From: Turritopsis dohrnii
Lineage: Eukaryota; Cnidaria; Hydrozoa; Anthoathecata; Oceaniidae
Assembly: GCA_027922465.2 (NCBI GenBank)
Contig: BQMF02000761.1
Coordinates: forward strand, 1 to 64,000
Reading direction: 5' to 3'
DNA: 64,000 nucleotides
The notes beneath the pieces were generated by a model. That model searched no databases. It was not told where the DNA came from and worked only from the letters and a program-made list of their open reading frames with translations. Both the position numbers and the translations under genes were made by a program. Positions 12,643 to 24,096 of the stretch are shown in pieces (within the stretch, counting starts at the first letter, position 1; every line of letters begins with the position of its first letter).

Positions 12643-14770
12643 TAGGTATTCCAGCTGAAGCATTTTTAGTTCAACATTGGAGTTATGAAGAGAAAAAGTT
12701 TTTAATCGGTAGATCTGAAACACATCAAAATATTCGTTATAAATCTTTCACGATACAATATATGCAGTAGTAAAAATAAATTGTGCGTACAGGTAAACAA
12801 AAAAAAGATTAAAATCACTGTGACTGTTGATGATATCCATACCCCATACCCCAATGTAAATAAAAGCCAAACGCGAATGTCAAAATGTGAATTGTAAACA
12901 ATTTTCTTTATGAACACAGAACATCATGATTAAAAACCATAATATTCATTTCTTCAATCGCGTTATTTGAAAAACAAAGCAAACAAAAAAGCTCTAAAGT
13001 AATGACGCAGAAACCATACTATAAGAAAAACAAAATATAAAAACAAAAAGTTCTAAAGCCTACTTACCCTAAAAACATTAATAAACTTTCGTGCAATACT
13101 TGAGTTGTTTCTTGATCTCGGGAACAATCAAAACATTTGAAACGATTGAATGCACTGGAAGGGTTTCTGTTTATACTAATTGTGAATTTGTCTTGCATGG
13201 TCGAACTGCCGCTATATGACCACGATTAAGAAGATTTTGACCGTTAAAAAAACAAAAACAAACACTCTCTAAATTAAATGTGTTGCACACGATTGCGGAT
13301 TATTATAAGTAGATAGGTTGTGTGTTGCAGAAAATGTTGTTAGAGTAACAAGAAAACTTTGTGGCAAAAACTTATTAAGTTTTTAAGTCTGATTAAGTGA
13401 AGATTAGATATTGCTGTGTAAACCATTGTAGAGAAGTATCACATTTTCATGATTTTTAAGGAAAATGTCAGGAAATTAGTTTCACTTCATAGAAAAAAAC
13501 ACACTGTCTTTCTAAATATCTGTTATGACAACAATATTTTTATTAACACATCTTGTTGAGTTTACGGTCACTATGTAGTACTTATAAGAGTACAATTTTT
13601 TTGGGTTTTGCATTTTTTTGATTGTACTTTTCACGAAAGTATTTCAAAGTACCCTTTTGGCAAGTAGAAGTAGAATTGTATAATAAATGATAAGAATATT
13701 GCAACAAAAATGCCTTCGTGTGCCATATAACAGCTTTGAAAGGTGCACAATATTCAAGAACATCTTCAGCTCAGGGAAATCTTACTCTAGTTAGTTGCAT
13801 GGTGGTAAAGTTCAGCTATGCAAGTTTGATAACTCTTTAAAGTGTTACTGCTTTCATTTGCATTAATTATAGGCATTGACATGATGTTCGATTTTTCAGC
13901 CATGGAATTATTGTAAAAATGTTCAATATGTTCAGAAATGCACTTTTTCAAAAATCCAAATTCATTGAAATATTCCAGCAAAATCCTTCCAATAATGATT
14001 TTGGATGTTTCAATGTATTTCTTTCATTACTCAATGTTTAAGGAAAATTTACTGAGTGGTACCTGAAGTATTTCACCCTTTGACCTGTCATTTAGTAAAT
14101 GGAAATCTAACCTGTTCTGGATGATACTAAATATTAGAAGCAAACAAGTGCATGTCTGTGTTTTCATCTGATTTCTTCATATGATGTTTTGAAATCCTCA
14201 AGTCCCAGTTTACACCGGTTCTATGAAATTTTCCACCTTTTATCCAGCTTGTTAATGGTGTGATTAAGGAAGGCCCCACCACTTCCAACAAATTTGATCT
14301 GCTGCAATGCACTAAACAAACCCCAACCTTCAGAAGACAAACTAGAAACAAGAAAACAGCATGGAATATTGCTTTTGCAGAATAATTAACCAAACCCACC
14401 AAAAATAAAGATGACAGAAAAAGTGATTATCATACCTGTTTAGCACACCCTCCTTCAATTTAGAGAACAGTACTTAGCTTTTGAAATAAGCTTAACTCAC
14501 CAATATTGAGTACGCAAAACAATACTTAATCTGGCACAACATCTGCAATCTATATATTGACCAGTGACAGAGTTTAAAACATCAATTTAATACAGTAGTG
14601 TTGAAAACAATTCTTTCCAAATATCTTTCAGAGAAAACTTTGACAAACCCTCATAGCTTTTATTGATTAATTTTGAACCATTGTTTCATTTGCTAAGTTT
14701 CTTTGCTGAAGCACTCATTTAATCTGTGATCAATCTTGTTGCTAATAAAATGCTTGGTACTGCCTGTTGT
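12643..14770. other. Non-coding tract with one Helitron-end remnant
   Basis: Apart from the inverted Helitron end at 13165-13313 I see no supported gene or long repeat. Short open frames at 12702-12917, 13787-13981 and 14127-14402 lack domains and credible splice context. Confidence 0.4.
13165..13313 (-). repeat. Helitron 5-prime end remnant, reverse orientation
   Basis: Read on the minus strand it begins TCTACTTATAATAATCCGC and continues through TTAGAGAGTGTTTG, GGTCAAAATCTTCTTAATCG and TGGTCATATAGCGGCAGTTC. This is the same landmark series as the plus-strand copies at 15349 and 37574. It is a solo, truncated 5-prime terminus. Confidence 0.75.
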
Positions 14771-14931
14771 GCCCCAATTTGTAATAAACTTTGCCCCAAT
14801 TTGTAATAAACCTTGCCCCAATTTGTAATAAAATAGCTGCCCCAATTTGTAATACCGATTTGCCCTAATTTGTAATTAAAAAGCTGCCCCAATTTGTAAT
14901 ACATGGTTGCCCTAATTTGTAATAAACTCAA
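14771..14931. repeat. Seven-unit 23-bp minisatellite, core GCCCCAATTTGTAAT
   Basis: Cores start at 14771, 14793, 14815, 14839, 14862, 14886 and 14909, so the period is 22-24 bp. The 15-bp core is nearly invariant (C to T at one site in two units) and the 7-9-bp remainder varies. It forces the Tyr-Lys-Leu-Gly-Gln pattern in the overlapping minus-strand frame, which I regard as an artefact and not a gene. Confidence 0.85.
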
Positions 14932-15348
14932 TATTGGACTGTCTTGTGTCTGCCCCATTTCTCCATGTCTGCATGTCTTATGTCTGCTCCATTTCGATGA
15001 CGTCAATATTTGGGGCAATTTTGGTACGGGGATGTCAGGCTTCATATCTCGGGAATAAATCGTTTAACTGAAATCGGTACATGAACCCTCTGGCATGGTA
15101 TCTATATGAAATAAGATCATACAGAGTGGCTAAAAAGCATTGATGATGTCATGACAAGAGGTATTTTCAAATTGAGAATGAAAGGGTCAAGTCCACGCGG
15201 ATTCAAATGTTATTCACTTTAAATATCAGTTAACCGAAAAATGTTATCGAAAAAACAATTAAATAAAGGCATTAGTCTTTCATTAGGGTTAGGATTAGGG
15301 TTAAGCCTTTTATTGACAACACACATTTTACCCCAATATGTGATTTTA
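14932..15348. other. Intergenic stretch with a short TTAGGG-like run
   Basis: I see no gene. Degenerate telomere-like repeats occur around 15285-15305 (ATTAGGGTTAGGATTAGGGT). They are too few to call an interstitial telomere. Confidence 0.4.
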
Positions 15349-15964
15349 TCTACTTATACTAATTCGCGTGCGTGTGTAACACATTTAACTTAGAGAGTGT
15401 TTTGTTTTTGTTTTTTTAATGGTCAAAATCTTCTTAATCGTGGTCATATAGCGGCAGTTCGACCAGTGAAGAAACTATTGCAATGCCTATTTTTTAACAT
15501 TTGTTTGGACACGTGATCGCCGCTTCGTCGTTTTTATTGGTTGCTGAAATCGGAAAAACTATAGCGACGACCTTCGTCGGAAAAGTAAACAAATTAAGTT
15601 TTTTATTCAGTGCAGTTACGCTCGAGAAAGAAAAGACAATAATTTATAGACAATAGCGATTGTCTGTAATTATCAAATTAATTATCAAAGCAGTTATCAA
15701 TCAGTTCACTCAGTTATCAATCAAAGTTTACCAGTTTATAAAGTCAGTTTATCGAAAGCGAAAGAATTACGTAACGAGGTAACAATTGTGTTTATCATTT
15801 TAATTTTAAAGATGGCAAACTCCACGAAGGTTTTTCCAACCTACCTACCCACTATCTAAGAACTTTTCTGTCTGGATTTATTCAGGTTCATTTGTTCCTT
15901 GCTGTGTAGTAGAGAGAAATCAGAAAGTAGAAAGGCGGAATAGAAAGAAAGGTTTGTCACTTAA

Positions 15965-18932
15965 CCCTTTAAGGCCCGTAAGCTCTGTGGTTGTGGTAGG
16001 CACCTAATTTTTTGAGTGTAGTCTCCATTTAGGGTATGTAACAATACTTCATTAGTAGAATTTTGATACATACAGCCGTTCTCAAGATAATTTTTGGGTC
16101 TCTCGTGACCCTATTGGCATTAAAGATAATTCATTGATAACCTTATTATTGTTGTGATTATGCCCTAGATTGGGTGGTTATTTGTATCCATGGACACAGT
16201 ACCAAAAGATATACTTTTAAAGTTTCCAGATCTTACATCATTATATAACATTGGCATTTCTTGGGTCATCTATGACCCTAATTCCGTTGATTTTTCATGA
16301 ATTTTACGTTAATTTTAATTTTGTACATTGTCTTTATTGCAAATCGCGTCCAAAACATATTTCATTATTTTAAAGCTGTTTTCGCTAAGATAATATATAA
16401 AAAGTCTCCAAGGTCTAGGGTCACAAGTGACCCTATTGTATGAACAACACTGCAATGGTCTCCTTTGGAATTTTTCATAATTTGAAATTCGAATCGGTAG
16501 TTCAACGCGTGTTCTGATTCTTTAAAAAGTTAGTATCAATAAACATGCCGCTGCCACAGAACATTCCACTTACTATTACGCCTGAAAATGTTTGGGCTTT
16601 ATTGGATTCCGTGGAAAGTGACAATGAAGATGACTTAGCAGATGTCATGGAGGATTCAGATACGGAATTCGTAGTTGAAGATGAAGAGAATGAAGAAGAT
16701 CAGGACAATGATAATGAAAAAAATGATGACATCTCGAATTTAAATGACACAAATGAGATCCCCCATGCAATTGTTCACGATATAAACACAGCCAATAACA
16801 GTGGCGACGACGGAAAGAATACAATGAAAGAAATCCACTGGACGAAGTCTACAAAGTACATACCAGTGCAAAAAGAATGCAAACTTGATGGAAAGGTACT
16901 GCTAGACATTCATCCTTTAGATAATCCTCTGAAAGTTTTTGAGAAATTGCTAAATTTAGATGAATTTATTCTACACTTGAAAACAGAATCTGAGAGATAT
17001 GCTGCCCAAAATGGTAGAACATTCGAGGTATCCTTAGATGAAATGAGAGCATTTATTGGTATTAATTTTTTGATGGGATACCACAAACTACCAAGCCTTC
17101 ACAGTTATTGGGAAACACATCCTTCAATGTCCGTAAATTTTATTGGTATTGTAATGGCGCGAGAGAGATTCAAGGAAATTTTGAGTAACCTTCATTTTTC
17201 CAACAACTATGATGCTCTTCCAAAAGATCACCCTGAACATGATAGAGCATTTAAAGTAAGATGCTTAATTAATTTTCTCAACGAACGGTTTCTAGGAGCT
17301 ATGGAATCTGAAGCAGTCCAAAGTGTGGATGAGCACATGGTAAAGTTCAAAGGTAGAAGCATAATGCGTCAGCACATTAAAAATAAGCCAATTAAATGGG
17401 GCTTCAAAATGTGGTATAGATGTGCTCCAAAGACCGGATATCTATATGAGTTTGACATATATACTGGCAAAAAAGACACAACAGAATTTGGATTAGGCGA
17501 ATCTGTTGTTCTGCAACTAACCGAAAAGCTTAATGAAAGCTTTTGCCGCATCTTCTTTGACAATTTTTTCACTTCACCATCGCTTATGAGAAAGTTGACA
17601 GAAAACTCATTATATGGAATCGGAGTTGTTAGGCAAAATCGAAAACTCTTGCCAAAAATTGAAAAAGCAGCAAAGAAGAAAGCAGTAGCAGATAAGCTCA
17701 CACAAAAGAAAACAAAATCGCTTGTCCATGGTGAATCCTTCACTGATGATGAATCGTTCAAACGTGGAGATAGCGACTTTCTAGTGAGCAAGGATGGGCT
17801 TGTTGCTTTGAGATGGAAAGATTCTAAAGTGGTAATGCTACTGACAAACTGCATGGATCCTTCGAAGCTTTTACATGTAGATCGAAGACAAAAAGGATAG
17901 ATCTGATGGATTCAGCTGTCGTCAATGCCCATGTAATTTACAAGAAAAAAGTTAATGCAAGAATTAGTCTACTTGAATTCAAAGTAATCCTTGCTGAATC
18001 CTTGATAAATCGATTTTCTTCTCGAAAACGCAAATTTACTGCAGAAGTTCCCCAACTTGCTGTAGAATTACCCCTGTCAATGAAAGAACCAGATCATATA
18101 GTTCAGTTCACCGAAAGACGAAAACGGTGTAAGTATTGCGATGATAGTGGTAAAAAAGATGTGAAATGTTATACATATTGCAAAACTTGCAATGTTTCGT
18201 TGTGCGTTCAAAAAGACAGAAACTGTTTCAAAATGTATCATTCATTTTAAAAATATATGATAGAGTAAAAGTTTATTGGGACTTATTTAGCTGTCTTTTT
18301 TTTATGATTACTAGTTATTTTTGAAAGAAAAGTTCATATTGTGTTGAGAAAATTTCATTTTTTAATCCTTTTTTACCCTCTCTGAAATTAGGGTCCCTTA
18401 TGACCCACTATTTTTTGAGCCAATATTATCAGGTACAACAGTTTATTATGTAAGTCTATCATTATCGCACCAATGTTAGTGATACTGAGACTCAGAAGCT
18501 TCTGAAATATGCAAAGCAGCAGTAATACATTATTTCATTGTTTTTACCCTTAATACCATTAGGGTCACTACTGACCCAGTCTAGTTAAAGGCCAATAACT
18601 TGATAAGTTTGTGTGCTATCAAGTTGATATTTAACTCAATTTGTAGCTAAGAAAATAACCTTTCAGGAAGTAAAAGTAAAAAGGCATAGTTCAATACGAA
18701 AATAGGGGTTTGGGAACAAGGAAGTCTGAAAAAATTTTAATTTTTTTTTACCATAATTGGAAGTGTCACATGATCTTCATATGACGTCATCAAACATTTG
18801 AAAGCAATTAAATTAAAAATAGATGTTATGTTTTCTTTATATACGGTTACCAGGCTATTATAAGTAGCTTCAAAAAAAAGTTATTCAAGTTTAAAAATAC
18901 GGGTCACTGGTGACCCGCCAGGCCTTAAAGGG
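15965..18932 (+). mobile_element. piggyBac transposon, 2,968 bp, TTAA target
   Basis: TTAA at 15961-15964 and 18933-18936 flanks perfect 12-bp inverted ends CCCTTTAAGGCC and GGCCTTAAAGGG. Six 16-bp palindromic boxes of the form GGGTC-N5-TGACCC or close variants sit subterminally: 16096, 16263 and 16418 on the left, and 18391, 18562 and 18901 on the right, about 155-171 bp apart apart from one double gap. It is inserted in the 5-prime untranslated part of the Helitron. The transposase is broken (next entry). Confidence 0.92.
16545..18250 (+). pseudogene. piggyBac transposase, internally deleted
   Basis: The family excises and integrates DNA at TTAA with a DDD catalytic core. An acidic N-terminus leads into a DDE_Tnp_1_7-type core. 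Asp262 in SVDEHMVKFKG and Asp339 in FFDNFFTSPSLM match the first two catalytic Asp, 77 residues apart as in the family. The first frame (16545-17900) stops just after VDRRQKG. The second (17906-18250, another frame) starts at DSAVVNAHVIYKK. The segment that should hold the GGVD motif with the third catalytic Asp, roughly 50-60 residues, is missing at the junction near 17890. The C-terminal Cys-rich domain (C..C, C..C, LC, C, YH) is intact at 18130-18245. The product should be catalytically dead. Confidence 0.9.
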
Positions 18933-19185
18933 TTAAAACTTAGATGGATGTACCGTTTTATTTTATTTTTTATTTTATTTTATTATATATTTATTTTATT
19001 TGACGTGTAATGCACGTTTTTTTCGCTTTCTCCTAGGTTGTGTAGCTATCTGTTTGGTGCCATTGCCCTTTCAGTGTCAGTGTGTTTTGTAGAAAGAAAG
19101 GTTTGTTTTCGCTCCCACCGGTTTGTTCTGTGCATTATTAACTGGGGGTGGCAATTTTTGTTAGTGTTTCTGTGCTGTGCCTGTG

Positions 19186-22100
19186 ATGTTTAATATAAGA
19201 GGCACTAATATTATTCCTGGCTTCCAAGCAGTTTTTAGGAATGGTCAGTTTGTTTTGCAGCCTTCTGATCAACAGCAAATGCGCTCTGTTATTCAGCGTA
19301 GGCATGCAAATGAGGATGTAGCTGAAGCAAGGCGCAGACAGCTTCAGGCGAATAACATCCAACCATTATCAGAAAATGATAGACTTAGAAGCAACAATGC
19401 TCAAAGGCAAGTTGATTATCGTCAAGATGAAGAGCCAGGTGAAAGATTAGCCAGGCAGAATGAGAATGCACAACGTATGAGGGCTAGGAGGGCTGATGCT
19501 AATCCCCCTTTGCATCGTGCTGCTCGACAAGACCAATTGCCTGAGCTACATTATCTTGGTGCCATGGACAAGGTCTGTCAGTTTTGTGGTGCCAAGATGT
19601 TTGCTGGCGAGACCAATTTTAAGTGTTGTCACAAAGGTAAAGTTCATTTAGATGACATTTATTATCCTAATGATCTTAAAGAACTTTTAGTAGGTGATTC
19701 TAACCAATCAAAGAACTTTCAAGAAAATATTCGAAAGTTCAATAGTTCGGTTGCTTTTGCTTCTATGGGTGCGAAATCGGCTGTACCACCAGGACGTGGT
19801 CCACCAGTTTTTCGTATTAATGGCCAGGTATGTCACCGAACAGGTAATTTGCACCCACCACCGGGTATTCCTCCATCCTTTGGTCAATTATATATCTATG
19901 ATGGTATGGATGCATTCAATGAGAGAATGGGAAGACCAGAAAATCAAGGTTGTTCTCCTGAAGTTATGCAAACTTTGCAAGACATCATTTTAAGGGAGAG
20001 TCCATATGCAGCTGCTTATAAGCACATGGGTGAGGTAGAAGCTGAGGAATTTCAACTTGCAAATGAACAAAATCGTCGCCCATCTGAGGTAAATGGAAAA
20101 CGCGAAAATTAATAATTAAAAATCTTTGAACTAATATTTACAGATCTTTACTATTGTTTTCCAGGTAAGAATGCATTTGAGAAGTGGTGGTGACCGGCGT
20201 CGATACAATCTACCTCACCATGATGAAGTAGCTGCTGTTTTTGTTGGTGAAGATGGTGCACCACCATTGGCTCGGGACATCGTTGTTTACCCTCGAGATA
20301 GACCATTGCAGGATTTGCCTGTGCATTCGCCTAATGTCGATCCAATGGTATATCCTGTATTTTTTCCAAGAGGAGAGTTGGGTTGGAGTTCCGAAATTCC
20401 TCATGTAGCAGAATATACAACAGGCCGGCATTGTCGTACTACTATGTTGCAGTATTATACTTATAGGTTTGCGTTTAGAGATGCTTTTAGTCCCATTTTA
20501 AAAGGTAAAAGATTACTTCAACAATATGCTGTAGATTGTTACTGCAAAGTTGAATCTGACCGTCTTAATTATATTCGTCAAAACCAGGCCAATTTCCGTG
20601 TTGAGCAATATCAAGGGCTCATTGATTATCTTGAAAATGTTGCAGAAAATCGTGGCCTTCATGCAGGCAGACCCGTTATTCTTCCCTCTTCCTTTCAGGG
20701 TGGTCCTAGGGCCATGCAACAGAATTATCAAGATGCTATGGCTATGGTAACTAAAATCGGCAAGCCGGATTTGTTTTGCACATTTACGTGCAATCCGAAA
20801 TGGAAGGAGATCACGGAAAACCTAGATAAGGAGCCTGCACATTATCGTCCGGACTTGATTACACGTGTGTTCAATTTGAAATTAAAAGCGCTTTTGGAGG
20901 ATATAAATAAAAATGGAGTTTTGGGAAAAGCCATTTCTCATTTGTATGTTATTGAATTTCAGAAACGTTCTTTACCTCATGCTCATATTCTTATCCATTT
21001 AGCACAAGAGGACAAACTGCGTAATGCTGACGACATTGACAGCTTAATCTCTGCTGAAATACCAGATCCTGAACAGGAACCAGAACTTCATAATATCATA
21101 AAGTCATGTATGATTCATGGTCCCTGTGGGAATGCTAACCCTAATGCCGTTTGTATGGGAGATGATGGCAACTGCACCAAGGATTTTCCAAAGCGATTTT
21201 GTGAAACGACCCAAATGAATGCAAATGGGTATCCACTCTATCGCAGACGTAACAATGGCGGTACTGTGAGGGTAAGAAATGTGGACTTAGATAATCAATG
21301 GGTAGTTCCATACTGTCCGTGGTTGTCCAAGAAGTATAATGCTCACATAAATTTGGAAGCATGTACCACGATCAGGAGCGTGAAACATCTCTTTAAATAT
21401 GTTTACAAGGGACATGATCGTGCTAATGTGGAGATTAATGAACGTTTGGAACATGACGAAATAAAAACATTTCTGGATGCTCGATATGTCAGTGCGCCTG
21501 AAGCATTATGGAGAATATTTGAGTTTTCTATGCATGAAAAATCGCATACTATTAAGCGATTAGCTGTTCACTTACCTGATCGTCATCAAGTTTATTTTAG
21601 AGCTGGCGAAGAAGAGGCAGCTGCTGAAGGGGCATTAAAGGATAGTCACCTAACAGCATGGTTTAATCTGAATGTAGAATGTAGACGATGCACGGCGGTA
21701 TCTTTACTCAGATATTCCGTATCATTATGTTTTTCATGATAAGGAGAAAAAATGGAAAAAACGAAAAAGAACATTTAAGCCTATAGTCGCTCGGTTATAT
21801 AATGCTCGACCGTCAGAAGGAGAACGTTTTTTCCTTCGAGTTTTGCTGCTACATGTTGCAGGTGCTACGTCTTTCGAGGATTTGCGTACTTTCAATGGAG
21901 TTGTTCACGACACATTCCGAGAAGCATGTATTGCCAGACGTCTTCTACAAGATGATGCAGAATGGCACAATACATTGGAAGAGGCTTCAACGTTTCAAAT
22001 GCCCCAACAGCTTAGACAACTGTTTGTTACTATTTTGACTCACTGCGAGCCCTCTAATCTTCTTGAATTGTGGAATACATTCAAGGGGAATCTGTGTGAA

Positions 22101-23688
22101 GACTACCTTCGAACATTGGCTGTTGCTCAAGCTGAGCAAAGGGATTTGGGTTACATTGATAATGTCCTGAGACAATTTGGTATGACTTTAACACAGTTTA
22201 ATCTTCCTGAATTGGTTCAACAGGTTGCTCAGGAAGAAGTTGATGTAAATATTTACATCGACAGGGCGGAACAGGTAAGGCCTTTGCTATACGAACAGCA
22301 GTTAGTTGTGGCAGATGCCATTTTGTGTGCAGTTTCAAATGTGCGTAATGGTTTAGCACAACTTGAAACATTGTTTTACCTAGACGGACCGGCTGGCACA
22401 GGTAAGACTTTTACATACAATTATGTTATTGCAGCATGCAGAGCCAGAGGTTGGAAAGTTGCTACTGCTGCATATACAGGTATTGCAGCCACCTTACTGT
22501 CTGGAGGTTGTACATTGCATTCATTATTTCGTTTGCCTGTTCCTGTTTTAGAAAACAGTGTATGTAATATAACACCAGCATCGAAACATGCAGAATACCT
22601 TCGAAGTGTCGACCTGTTTCTGATCGATGAAGCGACTATGGTTTCTTACGCACATTTTCCATGCTGTAGACAGATTACTCAAGGATATTTGTGGAAGTGA
22701 TGCACTTTTTGGTGGCAAGGTTCTTTTATGGGGTGGAGATTTTCGTCAGTGTTTGCCGGTTGTGAAAAAGGCAAAGCCAACCGATGTTATTGAAGTTTGC
22801 TTGACCAGTTCTGTGTTATGGGCATCAGTAGAAAAATACTCTCTCACTGAAAATATGAGAGCCAGACCGGAAGAGCAAGAATTTTGTACTTGGCTGTTAC
22901 AACTTGGTAATGGTGAACTTCCAACCAAACAAAACGAACCTGCTAAAGGTTCCATCGAAATTCCTGATTGTTGTGTTGTTCCTAAAGATACTTCGATTAT
23001 ATCTGTTATGTACGATGGACTGGAGCCTCACGAATATGCTACCACAGCCATTCTGACACCGACAAATGAGCAATCGTTGATCATTAATAATGAGGTGTTA
23101 GACAGACTACCTGGAGATGCAGTTTGTTATTACAGTGCTGATGAAGTGGCGTGTGACGATGAAGAAGAGCAGCAAAACTATCCGGTTGATTTTCTGAATA
23201 GTATTACACCATCCGGTATGCCTCCACATTGTTTGAAACTTAAAGTTGGGGCTATTATTATGCTTTTGAGGAATCTGAACATCAGGAAAGGTCTCTGTAA
23301 TGGCACTCGCTTGATTGTTCGTGAATTGTCGCATAACTTTATTAAGGCTGAAGTTTTGACAGGGTCAGCAGTTGGGGAACTGATTTTTATACCTAGAGTA
23401 CAATTGTCACCATCCGACACAGGTATGCCATTTGTATTGAAGCGCAGACAACTTCCTATTCGGTTGGCGTACTCTTTTACTATTAACAAAAGCCAAGGTC
23501 AAACATTTGATGAAATTGGTTTGTTTTTGCAGAAACCGTGTTTTTCACATGGACAGTTGTATGTTGCCTGTTCAAGGGCAAAAGCATTTGGTAATGTTAA
23601 AATCAAAGTTGCCGGTACGGGTAAGCAAGGTTATATTAATGGAAAGATGTATACTCAAAATGTTGTCTTTCCACAGGTGTTGCTGTGA
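19186..23688 (+). pseudogene. Helitron Rep-helicase, frameshifted
   Basis: Rolling-circle transposase fused to a Pif1-type helicase. Exon 1 (19186-20088) has a CQFC...CC zinc-finger-like motif. A 76-nt GT-AG intron (20089-20164) is followed by the Helitron_like_N domain: FTCNPKW, then the HUH motif in KRSLPHAHILIHL. At the paired-tyrosine site the sequence is KHLFKYVYKG, so the first Tyr of the usual YxxxY appears as His (CAT). One-base frameshifts near 21677 and 22645 split the gene into three frames. The helicase part keeps Walker A (DGPAGTGKT near 22384), Walker B (LFLIDEATM), GGDFRQCLPV, a Gln-rich motif and SQGQTF/VACSRAK at the end. It starts at the ATG at 19186. It is probably inactive now. 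Confidence 0.93.
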
Positions 23689-24096
23689 ATGTTGTGATTG
23701 TCGTGGCCTATTCGGTTATATAACAAAATAGCATAAATACCTACAGTAGAGGCTACAGTTGATTGTTTTGTGGCTTCTTCTGTACGCCAGCCACTGTTTG
23801 ATGTTGTGGCTTATTATAAGTGTATCGTAAACATTTGGTGTGGCCACTGTTGAAATCGTTGTTGTTTGGCAACTTTGTACCTAATGAACAGTCTGTATGT
23901 TTTGTTGTTTTTTTAGGTGGAGTACAAGTCCCATTGACTTACGTTCTCGCCGTGTACTCCGTTACCATGAATTGTTCCTGAAGGAAACTTTGTGAACAGT
24001 TCATGAACCAAAAGTCAGGGCATGCTCCATATTATCTCTCCATGATTGTAACTTTTGTTTTTTCTTCATTTAGTGATATAAATATAATTAATTACC

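Noticed and set aside
14771..14931. CRISPR-like look of the 23-bp repeat
   Set aside because: Spacers are only 7-9 bp, the DNA is eukaryotic and there are no cas genes; it is a minisatellite.
14719..15045. 108-codon minus-strand frame with repeated YKLGQ
   Set aside because: Translation of the 23-bp minisatellite; no gene evidence.
15285..15305. TTAGGG-like repeats, also near 43740 and 46993
   Set aside because: Only two to three degenerate units at each place; not enough for an interstitial telomere.
17369..17854. 161-codon minus-strand frame
   Set aside because: Antisense shadow of the piggyBac transposase core, which has clear catalytic motifs on the plus strand.
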